Source: Posidonia oceanica (lineage: Eukaryota > Streptophyta > Magnoliopsida > Alismatales > Posidoniaceae). From it: a stretch of DNA of 64,000 nt. This document shows, piece by piece, positions 22,426 to 32,461 of the stretch. A model generated the notes under the pieces. That model saw nothing but the letters and a program-made list of their open reading frames with translations. It did no database searches and was not told where the DNA came from. A program made the position numbers and the translations under genes. Within the stretch, counting starts at the first letter, position 1. The number at the start of each line of letters is the position of its first letter. The stretch spans positions 1,860,001-1,924,000 of the forward strand of contig JAZBRS010000044.1 in assembly GCA_037176725.1 (NCBI GenBank). Direction: 5' to 3'.

Positions 22426-25400
22426 CTCTGTTCGGCACACCGAAATTATTCGGTATGCCGAACGTCCTTCCTTTCTGTGCTCCTGAACCTAAATTCGGTC
22501 GACTGAAATCATTCAGTCTGCTATTTTCTGGGCTTGATCGGTCGACTGGTCCTTTTTAGTCGACCGAATCAGGGGTTTTCGGTCAACCGATTGGATTTTC
22601 GGTCTGTCGATTTTGGTCTAGGTTGTCTCCCGTGCCTATTTTCTTATGATGTTAATAATGTTTGTTTTTGGGACATATTGTGCTTTAGCCCATGATTTTA
22701 ATAAATGTTTTCAAAGAAGTTTTTTGAGGAAAATTATGGACTATTTGCAAATGATTTTGCTGAGGTTTTTTCGTGGCCGAAACCTAGGAGTTGTGTTGGC
22801 TGGACTCAGGGGATGCGACGGCGTTCCTAGTGCATCACACACTTCGCCTGAGTTGAGGTCTTGGGGGTTGGGGTGTCAACCGTACCTAGTGGTATCGTAG
22901 CAGCGAACTCGGGAGGTATGATACTCCTGCGTAGCTGGGCGTGATACCCTAGTCGCTATGCGCACCGGGACTCGCCTTGTTTTGGGTGCTGGCTGAGCCT
23001 AGGGGTGAGGAGCCTCTAGTGGTTTGGAGCACTGAGCTGAGGTCACCGTATTTGGGCGTGCCCTGTGGTTTGTCCTGATTATGGACAGCTCACCTAGTTG
23101 GGGGTGAGTAGCTTTCCTAGGTGGGAATCGCTTTTTGAGGCATCTCTGATGTGAGATGCCGGGACGGACACGCTCCACAAGGCGGGTGTTCGTGGCAGTG
23201 CAGTGAGTTGCAGGAGTGAGTCCCTAGCTACTGCTTGAGGCCAGGTCGGTTGCTTGGCGCCAGGCAACATGACTAGTTGTGGTTTTGTGCCTACGGGGCT
23301 GTGTTTCGTTATTGCTGGCCATATTGGGCCTAGTACTTTCCGCCTATTTACGGCGCATGGTTTTGGTTTGATTTGTGCTGAGGTTTTGGGCCGGTAGGCC
23401 AAGGTTTGTGAAAATAATTTATTAACACCTATCTTTCCCTGTTTTAGCATATTGGCTTTGGGGAATGTGTTTTATTGATTATAATGATTATTGTGGACCC
23501 GTATTTGGGGTTTGACCGGTTTGTGCTGTATTCTGGTTTTTTTGTCGGTTTTGTAATATCCTGATTTTCCATGATATAATTGAGTTATTTATTTTAGAAA
23601 ATCTTTCCCTGTTGTTGTTGCTGTTGGTTGTGGTGTGTTGGGGTTATGTGTCTTTGGTGGTTTGGTTTCTGGCTCCTCGATGTTGTTTAGTGTAGTCGTG
23701 AGAAGTGAGGGCTTTGTTGAAGGAAGTTGGGGGCTTGTGTGTGGTTTGTGGTGGAAAATGGGTTAAAGTGCAATTTGCCCATTTCTCCCACCACACGTGC
23801 CCATTTCCTTCTTCCCCTTTTCTCCTTCCTTCCTTCCGTTTTCTCCACCCGACAGCCGATTGCAGCCTAAGCAATCGCCGGCGGCTGGAGGAGATCGAGG
23901 AGGTGCAGCCAGTGCTGGAGGAGTGCAGAGGCAAGCCGGTGAGGAGGTGTGGTGCTCGTCGGCCAGAGGAGGCTGTGTTCGGCGGCCGGTCGAGGTTTGG
24001 GGGCGGAGTGTTCGCCGGTGCTTGGTATGCGTCTCCCCTTAGGATTTCTTTCCAATTATTACCTAGAATGCTTAGAATGCATGTGATCTAGCTATGCTAC
24101 GAATATTGTAGGATTTCGTTTGGTTTTGAATGGTTTTTGGATTGGTTGTGGTTTGAATGGAAATAGATTTTATTTGACCTCTTGAGCTTTGCAAATTTAT
24201 ATCTTGAGGTATGATGCATGGATTGGCTTGATTTTTGTGCTCATGTGTAGAGCACTCGTGATGCTTTGATTCTAGTATTTACTTGTGACTTATGGGTTTT
24301 TGTGGTGAGATCGGTTGAGGTTCCCATTTGGGCAATTTGGTTTGGGTTTCGTTTTGGTTTTCTGAAGATCGCCCAGATCGGTACGACCTTTATTTTCGGT
24401 ATGCCGTTTTCGGTAGAAATCGGTACGACCCGTCATTTTCGGTGTCCCGTTTTGCTGTCAGTTTAGGCCAGATTCTGATTTCGGTGTGCCGAAATCGATC
24501 GGTCTGCCGATTTCTGTGTGGATCGGTTCGACCGATGGGTTTGGTTCCACCGAATCAGGGATTTTCGGTCTACCGATGGCATTTTCGGTGTGACGTTTTT
24601 GGTCTGAACCCAGACTCGATGCCCAGAACGGTCTGCCGGTTGATTTGGTTCTCCCGAATCAGGGATTTTTGGTCGACCGGTGCTGACTTTTCGGTGTGCC
24701 GTTTTTGGGGTAAAATGGTTTCTAAAGAGAGAGAGATTTGGGTTTTTGAGATATTTGGTTTTATTGTGTTTTGGCATGGTTTTGTGGATTATGAGGAAAG
24801 ATTTTGAAAGGATTTCTAAATGACTTTAGAAAAGAAATGCATGTTTGCGAAAAGAATTTGGAAATGGTTTCTGTGGTTTTGGGGACCAAGAGACCGAAGC
24901 TTCTGACTAGCGATTAGGGTGTTTGAATACACACCCTATGGTCCAAGAGTCAGGTAGCCTAGGGTGAGGTTAGCGGTACAGTAGGCCCCGTTGAAACAAA
25001 TGGTCTACCCTCTGTGCCGGTGCTGGCTGGGGCTGGGGTTGGAGTCCCCAGACGCTCGGGCACCAAAGGGACGCCTGAGTGCGTAACCCCGTGTTGTTAT
25101 GAGGTTGATCATGAAAATGATCATGCTATAAATTGAGGGCCGAGTTCTCGGGGCAGATTGTTCTCCCACACGGGATAGTCTTCTGCGACATTGCAGCCAA
25201 GAGATGCGTGTGTCATCTGCAACTGCTTGTGGTTGGTGTCGTTCACCTGTGGCCAGGGTGTTCGATGATATTTGGAATCGATGTGTGTGTGAGTGTGGAT
25301 TTGAGATGAATTGTGATGTATTTGAGATTGCATGTTTTAGAAAATGTGGATAGCTTTATAAAAGCATGTGATTTGATATTAATGAATTGTATGCTTTTAA

Positions 25401-25993
25401 ATAGCATAGACTGTTGTAAATTTATGATGTTTATTGCTTTAGTAATTGTTTCTGCTGCCGTTTGCCGTGGTTTTGGGTGGCACGTACTGGGTGACTTAGA
25501 TGTCACTCACGCGTGTTTTGTGTTTGGTTTTCAGGTGCAGGGTCGAAGTACAGTCCAACCTGGTGCTTGTTTAGGGGAGCCACGTAGCCACACACTGGAG
25601 ATCTTGGGAGTATTTTAATAATTTTGTAAAATTTTTAAATTTATTCTCAAATGTAATTAATTGTTTATTCTTTTAAATATCATTTGGGTAGTTGATGCTA
25701 TTTGGTCGCGCAGGGGGCGTGACAGGTTTCTCTCGTGGTTTTTGCGAGGTGTGTGCTAGGTGACGATATCTAGTCACTCACGTGTGCTCTGTGTGGTTTT
25801 CAGTTGCAGGTGCAGATGTCTAGCTGGTTCGAGTCGATAGTGCATATAGTGGGAGTCACGTAGCTGTCCACTGCAGGTTCCTAGCACAGATATTGTTGTT
25901 TAACCCAGTAGTTAACTGTTGATGTAATAGTTAATTATGTTTTAAATTTTTGTTGGGCTTGGTTTTTGTACTGTTACGATCGGGGTCGCCACA
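22426..25993 (+). repeat. LTR A' (related to LTR A), split by solo LTR F
   Basis: From about 22480 it follows LTR A: a CGGTCNNCCG-rich block, GCCCATGATTTTAATAAATG, GGTATGATACTCCTGCGTAG and GCCAGGTCGGTTGCTTGGCG. After F it resumes at 25725 with the hairpin GGTGAC/GTCACTC (25760-25777), GGGAGTCACGTAGCTGTCCA and an end GTCGCCACA at 25993, 216 bp after the hairpin as in A. The left 400 bases of LTR A are missing or unrecognisable, so the left boundary is uncertain, and TAAGG after the right end has no visible partner. Confidence 0.7.
23552..25724 (+). mobile_element. Solo LTR F in LTR A', target duplication GGTTT
   Basis: Starts TGTAATATCC and ends GGCGTGACA, flanked by GGTTT at 23547-23551 and 25725-25729. 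LTR A' sequence is continuous across it. No gag, pol, primer site or polypurine tract is inside. It shares with A and E the CGGTCTGCCG block (24370-24720), the GACCGAAGC-type R block (about 24890) and the GTGAC/GTCAC hairpin (25491-25506), placing it in the Tekay-like group. Confidence 0.85.
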
Positions 25994-26782
25994 TAAGGCC
26001 TCTTGAACCATTTTTCTTAGACACCAACAAAGAATAAGATTTTTAAATCCAATTCTCTCTAGGTTTTACTTGTCCTATTGAGCTTGAGTCCTAGGGGCCA
26101 ATGTCTACTTGATTTTAATTAAAGATTAGGTCAATGCTTGATGCTTTCATTTGTTGTTTATGGGCTAAGGAATGGTGATGAAATCCCCACCTTATCTTGT
26201 GCTATAGGTTTTTCCCTTAGGTACTTTGAAATGATATGCAATAAATAATTATGCTCAAACAAGTTGTTCTTCCTACTAACTATATATTCTAAAATGCTAG
26301 AAATCAAGTAGGAGAACATGTACCTTTTCCTCCAGCAATCACCAAAATAAGATAAATAGAAACAAAAATTACTCTAAATGTAAACTATATGATGTATGCC
26401 CTAAAAAGCAGGTTTCTATCTTATCATGAAATATTTTTAATTGAGTTCAAGTTTATGTTCGATTTTTAAATTAGTGATCGAGAAAAAACACAAATCGGAA
26501 CAATATATAAACTCTAGATCTGGATGCTATAAAAAACCAAAAATAACTGAAATTTAAAAAAACTGGGAAAATGACTAACCTGGGCGCCCAGGAGGTGTCG
26601 GAAATGCAGAATGGCGCCTAGGAGGCGCTCCTGATTCTCGAGAATTCCTTGAAAAGCCTTCTGGATTCTCCTGATGTCTAGTTAAATGTTCCTGTAAGAT
26701 TGAAATAACGAAGATTTTTTTTTAAAGATAAAAACGAAAAGAAAGAAATAACTGATAATAAATTAATGTTATAAAGCCCTAT
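25994..26782 (-). other. 5' internal leader of minus-strand element G, no gag seen
   Basis: This lies downstream of G's primer site when read on the minus strand. It is AT-rich, with a GC-rich core at 26580-26635 containing GGCGCCCAGGAGG and GGCGCCTAGGAGGCGC. I find no gag motif on either strand, so the element is cut by the A' junction at about 25994 or decayed. Confidence 0.45.
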
Positions 26783-26800
26783 TCCCCGGCAACGGCGCCA
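26783..26800 (-). other. Primer binding site of element G (TGGCGCCGTTGCCGGGGA)
   Basis: The plus strand reads TCCCCGGCAACGGCGCCA. Its reverse complement is a primer site common in plant Ty3/gypsy elements (for example Athila-type). It sits six bases from the LTR edge and shows that G is on the minus strand. Confidence 0.85.
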
Positions 26801-26806
26801 AAAACT

Positions 26807-28092
26807 TGATATGTAAAATTTTAATTAACCGCAAGTGCATGGTGTACTATGTAGTATAAAGACAAATACGGATCGATCCCACAGAGAATAGAGTTATAGC
26901 CCAGATTATTTGTCAGTTAATGATGTACGAGGAAGATGAAATAGAAAAATTCAGATTTAAAAGTTGATTGATTTTAAATACTTAAGAAAACTTTAGAATA
27001 AAAGAGAACTAGGGTTTTCGAATCCATTTATGCAAAATACAGATGCATGATTAAATCTACTCTTTGTCTCTCTTCATGATTTAAATAGTTTAACACAATG
27101 GTTTTGATCCTAACAAGCATAATCTATATGCAATGCACCATAGATTATCAAGTCCTAGATAAAATCACACAAATCAAACTAAATCAAATGATATACTTTA
27201 GATCTAAGATTACTCACATGATCCCTAATTACTCTTCCCTAAGCATAGATTAAAAAGATGTAATCAATATTAATCTATCAAAGTTTATCGAAATAATAGA
27301 GATTCATGCAATATACATCTAGCCTAAGTAATCATAGCATTTAAGCATGAGAAAACACAAAGGGATTTAAACACAACATCTGAACTTACATAAACTTCAT
27401 CTAAACCCTAGATCTAGAAATTAGTTGCACATAGAGATAATAGGAAATAAAAACTTGAATAGAAAACTTAGAATAAAAGACATAAGTGAAGAAGAAAAAA
27501 TAAATTTATTGATAAAAACTAATATTACACTAGAGGAACACTTTAATATCTTTACAACAAAAGAGAAAGAGAGTCTAAGCCTCGAAGATGGTAGATGATC
27601 TAGATCTACACAATGGGTCCTTTTATAGGCACCAAGACTTCATTATCTCGAAGACAAATCCGAATACAAAATTTAAAAATTAGATTTCAAATACAAGATA
27701 TTTCCAACTAAGCATCTTGACAGCCAAATACTAAGTCAGCATTATCTTATCCAAGCGTCTGGGAGGCGCCGGATGCGCATCTAAGCGCCTGGGAGGCATC
27801 CACGTCATCCTGGATCAGCTCTGAATTGGTCAATCTGTTAGCTTATCTTTATCCTAGTATTTACGCATGTGGAAAACATGTATTTGACTTCTTGACCTAT
27901 CTAGAAAATTCTTTTCTCCTTGGATTTGAATTCCTTTTTATCTTTTGTTCTTTTCTCTTCCTTCTTTTTCTCAATTCTTTTCAAATCCTCAGGTTCCTAC
28001 AAAATTTACACAAAACACCTTGAGTAGCATTATTTATATACATTAATCAATAAATATGGGGAATAAAATATGTATAAATTTTAAGTCAATCA
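26807..28092 (-). repeat. 5' LTR of minus-strand element G
   Basis: In plus coordinates it begins TGATATGTAAAATTT next to the primer site and contains GATCGATCCCACAGAGAAT, a phrase common in LTRs that use this primer site. The right edge at 28092 (...GTCAATCA) is chosen because ATCA mirrors the TGAT start and the LTR-like AT-rich sequence ends there; it is less certain. GCGCCTGGGAGGC words occur at 27750-27800. Confidence 0.65.
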
Positions 28093-28788
28093 GGCAACTT
28101 GTGGTTCTTGTCAGTCATAGAATCACAAGAGGAACTACCAACTAGTGTGATTTGTGTTGGCCACAGTGGTGGTTGTGCTCTGGATCTGGTAGGATGTCGA
28201 TTTAGGAAGCAGTTCGTGGTGATAGATTGTGCCTTGGTTGGCTGATCTGTTAACTACACTCTAGATCTGTGAAGAGCTTTGCTGTGACTGAGTGACTAGA
28301 TTCTCTTATGCCGAGGGTTGAAAGAGGTATTCTTGGAGAAATGAGAGATGATACTGAGCACTTGGTGAGAAGTTTGGGTGTTGCTGACTAGGTTGAGCAT
28401 CAGAGTGGCACAGCAGATGCTGGTGGGATCTGGTTATACTTGGTCATCCCTGTGGTTTGCGTGTCTGCCAGAGAGGCTCAGGGTGCTTCGGGACTCTAGA
28501 AGACACTATTTTGGGCTTATGGTTGGGTTTCTTGTGTCCTAAAGGGACTCGTTCTAAGGAAGCAGTGGAGTTTGGACTCAAAGAGAGTTGAGTCCTTGGT
28601 GTCGTTTTGGGCCTTGGTAGGGGAGAAATGGCTTCATAGAGCATAAATTTCTCCCGTTGGTCCTTGAGTTTTGGGAGGCACCGTGGTGTTGGTTGTTTGG
28701 GATTGTGTAATAGACATTCAAATTTGGTACCCTTAGTCTTTCGCCTTGAGAATTTCTGCAACGAAATTTCTTTTTAAGGGGGTTAGGA
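28093..28788 (+). other. 3' internal remnant of element E with polypurine tract
   Basis: Precedes the LTR at 28789. The last bases read ACGAAATTTCTTTTTAAGGG then GGTTAGGA, the layout seen just before the 3' LTR of Tekay/Del elements. No confident integrase or chromodomain can be read in 28093-28760. Everything 5' of this in E is missing. Confidence 0.6.
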
Positions 28789-29199
28789 TGTAACGACCTA
28801 GATCTTTGGCAGTGTTTTAGGCCAAATATTTAATCTAGATTTCTAGGTTATTGGACGTTGATATGCCTACGTCTTATGTTAGACGCAAGAGATCCAGCGT
28901 CCAACACCTGGAATATTGATTTTCTGGCATTGGAGTGTTAGACGTTGGTATGCTTGTGTCTTATGTTAGACACAAGAAACCCCGCATCTTACGCCTAGAA
29001 TGTTGATTTCCTGATATCTGTGTGTTAGATGCTGGTAGGCTTGCGTCTTATATTAGACACAAAGCATTATGCATTCAACGCCTAGAATGGCATATTCTGG
29101 AATCTTTAGGTGTTAAACGCAGCATGCGGTGCGCCTTATGTTAGACGCATGAACAGGTGCGTATAACACCCTAAGCTGTTTCCAGAAGTTTCAGCTGCC

Positions 29200-29328
29200 T
29201 ATTTATATGCATGCAGGGGTGGTAATTCGGGAGAATTCTTTCTCCTCCTCTTCTCTTCGTCTCAGGGTGCGAGAGAGAGAGATTCTAGGGTTTTCTTGGG
29301 AGGGAGAGAGAGGGAGAAAGAGGTAAGT
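29200..29328 (+). promoter_or_regulatory. LTR E promoter with TATA box and downstream 5' splice site
   Basis: TATTTATATGCATGC at about 29200 is followed by a CT-rich leader and by GAG|GTAAGTTT with the GT at 29323. The layout parallels LTR C. Function is inferred from layout only. Confidence 0.45.
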
Positions 29329-30984
29329 TTCCTTCTTCTTTTTCTTCCTCTTCTTTCCTTTCTTTCATGCATGCATTGATTTCTTGGAGTTGGGGTGTTG
29401 CATGCGTGCCTAAGGGTTCGTGGAAGGCTCAGTGGGAGCTTTGGGAACAAGCATGCAAGGATCGGAGCTTGGATTGCAAGGTGATTGGCATCTTTCTTGG
29501 GTGCAAGGTACACACCCAGTAAAGGTTGATTATAATGTTTTATGGATAGATTTGGATGCATGCTAATGTTCTAGATGTTTCCCCTAGTCATGTTATGATG
29601 GTTGCATGGGTTGAAGGGTGAGCATGCATGATTTGGAGAGAGATTTAATGGGGTTTGTGCTGTCAGTGTGTTAGACGCAGAGACTGGTGCGTCCTACGTT
29701 GGATGCCAAGACTGCTGTGTCTTACAGCGCTGTACAGAATTTCATTGGATTTTTCATTGTTGGGATAGTTCAGTTGATTCTAAAATAATATATGATGCAT
29801 GCTGTGGTAATATGTTTATCCTGTTGTTAATTTTCTAGTTAGTTGGGTTTAGTGCATGATAGTTGGTTGGGGATTTAAAGTAGAAATCTGTGCTCTGGGT
29901 GTTAAACGCACCCAAGGCTGCATTTAATGTTAAACGCGCCATTGCTAGCGTTTAACACTCCTGGAAGTTATTTTAAATGCATGCTTAAGTAGGATTGATT
30001 TAAATGGATTAAGGAATTGGGATTAAGTTGCATGCAAAGTAATAATGGTAGCTAGTTATAATTTGAGCCCATAATCAGTTGATTAGAGCGTACGTTAGTT
30101 TTAAGAGGTTTTTAGTAGTGTTTTGATTAAGGATGAGCCCTGGGTTGTTAGACGCAGACTATGCTACATTTAACGTAAGACACAACACAATGCGTGTCTT
30201 ACACCTGGAAGTAAATTTTAGTGATTTCCCTGGTTTGATCCATTGATAAATGACATAGAGGATACTAGGTTGCCCCTTAACCGCCATGGTGTGGATAATA
30301 ATCTATAGATAGGCTAGGAGGTATTTCTATAGCTTAGTAATTATGTGTGTGTGTGGTGTGCCCTGAAATTGTTCAGGGGCATACTTCAGTGTGTTGGACG
30401 CAGGTCAGTCTGCGTCCAACACTTGTTTTCCAGGACTTAAGGTTCTGGAGTTGGTTTTGAGGGTGTTTGGTCTTGTTGCTACTTAGGACTTTAAGACCCT
30501 TGGTTTGGCTTATTTGTGGGTACTTCTAAGTGAATTTTATGCCTAGGAGGTGTGCTTTTTCCTCAGTTCTTGTTCTGGGTGTGGTTTTGGCTATGTCTTG
30601 AGTTGATTTTTGGTATATGGTTTAAAAAGGGTTTTAAAAATTAAAAAAAAAGGAATTTTGAGGAAAATATGGAATGTTTTGGAAAATGGTTTTCCAAAGG
30701 ATTTGGAAAAGAGAGAATCAGAGTTTTGATGGTTTTTGGTCGTGGTTTTCTGTGCATTGTTTCGCACGACATTTTGGTAGTAGTTTGAGGTGATTTTCGA
30801 AATGGTTTTCCAAAAGAGTTTTGGAAAAGAAATGCATGGTTTGCAAAGATTTTTGGAAATGGTTTTCGATGTTTTGAGGGACCGAGACCGAAGCTATTGG
30901 CCAACGGATTGAGGATGACTGAATATCCCTAGATGGTCAAGAGTCAGTTGCCTAGGATGAAGTCTGTGGTTTTCCATAGTTTTT

Positions 30985-31185
30985 GGTAGGAGCCACGTGA
31001 GCCGTAGGGTCGTACTGACGGACTTGGGATGCTTGGAGGGTCAATTGCCGAGCCCAAGGTCGTGGTTGCTGAGTGGTAGGAGCCACGTGAGCTGTAGGAT
31101 CGTCTAGCGAACCAGGGATGATTGATACCTCTGGAGGGTTAGGTACGAGGCCGTAGTCGTGGTTGCCGAGCTGAGTGCTGGTAGG
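30985..31185 (+). repeat. Roughly 100-bp tandem duplication in LTR E
   Basis: GGTAGGAGCCACGTGAG occurs near 30987 and again near 31076. Each is followed by TAG then GGTCGT or GATCGT, a GGAGGGT word and GTCGTGGTTGC. The two units have diverged and differ in length. Confidence 0.7.
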
Positions 31186-32253
31186 GTCAAGGGTCTTGGC
31201 CAAACCTTCGGTAGCTTGAGCAATGAGGGCACCGAGTGGGCTTACCCTGTGTTGTCCCAAAGTGGACCTTTGGAGGGTTTTTAGAGAAAGGACCCAGGAC
31301 AGACCAACTCCTACACAGGGTGGCTCGTCTGTGGCAATGTAGTGTGCTTCAGGGGCTGCTTGTTGACTAGTCGGTCGCTGGTGGCCATAGTGACACGACA
31401 GGTTTTCATACTAGGTGCGTGTGTTGTGGTTTTGAGCTCTGATTAGATTTTCCGGCTTTGGTCTAGAGAGGACCTTGGTTTCGAGCTGGTTTTGGACTTA
31501 GTTTGGCATAGAGTAGTCTTTCCAAGTGTGTTGTTTTTGAGATGTGATTGTGTGCTGGTTTTAGACTTGATTTGGCGTAGAGTAGCCATTCTAAGTGTGC
31601 ATAAAGAGTTTTCAAAAGATGCACGTGTTTTGAAAGAAAAGAAATATTGGTTTTGAAAAGGCATATTTTAAAGGGTTTATGCTTGTGAGGCAATAATAGA
31701 CTTACTCGTTGTGGTTTTCTGGCATTGAGGTAAGATGGCCGCTTGCTGAGATTTTTGGGTGGTTTCTGGGATGCACACTTATGGGGTTTTGTGCATCACG
31801 ATTTTGGTGGTGTTCTGGTGGCAAATCTCAAACTTTTGAGAGATATGGGTTTCTTTCGGGTTTTAGAGGTTTTTCCATGGTACACGTCACGATGAGTGGG
31901 TGCATTGTGTTTTTGGTAGTTTGGTTTTGGCGTGACTTTCGAGTCCAACTTTCTGGTTTTATTCGTTTTGGGTTTGTTTAGGTGGATGTGTGCTGAGTGA
32001 CCTTTTTTGTGGTCACTCATGTGTGCTTTGTTTTATGTTTTTCGCTGGTATAGGTTAGGAGTAGGTTGAGCTTGCTAGTGCATATAGAAAGGAGTCACTT
32101 TACCACACATCAAGGGTTTTGGGTAAGTCTGTTGGTTAGCTTTATTTTTGTTGAATATGTTAATTGTTAATGGTTATGTGCTTCGATTTAGTTTCAGTAT
32201 TGATGATATAAAAAAAATGTAGCTGGGTTAGGGGTGACACCAGAGGCGTTACA

Positions 32254-32461
32254 GTTAGTATTATTTTACATTTATTTATGTTATTTATTGTCTTTCTGAG
32301 ATTATTTACAACACGCCCGAGCTAATCTAGATCTATTTTATCTATTTTGATGGGATGGAATACGCTACGTAACACGAGGACGCCGCTGGACAACGTCCTG
32401 TCATCGATCTAGTGAAACTGAGGACCCACACTGCAATTACATCTGCATCTCCCGAAGGTAC
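32254..32461. other. Short unassigned segment between LTR E and solo LTR D
   Basis: About 200 bp, AT-rich then GC-rich, ending in GGTAC, the left target duplication of D. It should be continuous with 34742 onward in the pre-insertion state. I recognise no gene or element in it. Confidence 0.5.

Larger units (their letters stand above)
28789..32253 (+). repeat. 3' LTR of Tekay-like element E
   Basis: Starts TGTAACGACC after a polypurine tract and ends GGCGTTACA; GTTAG follows as possible target duplication. About 3.47 kb. Parts: GCGTCCAAC/GTTGGACGC hairpin words (28850-30425), TATA-like TATTTATATG (29200) with a splice donor AGGTAAGT (29321), an R-like block shared with A and F (30650-30960), a roughly 100-bp tandem duplication (30985-31185) and the hairpin GTGAC/GTCAC (31997-32016) 237 bp before the end. 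Confidence 0.8.
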
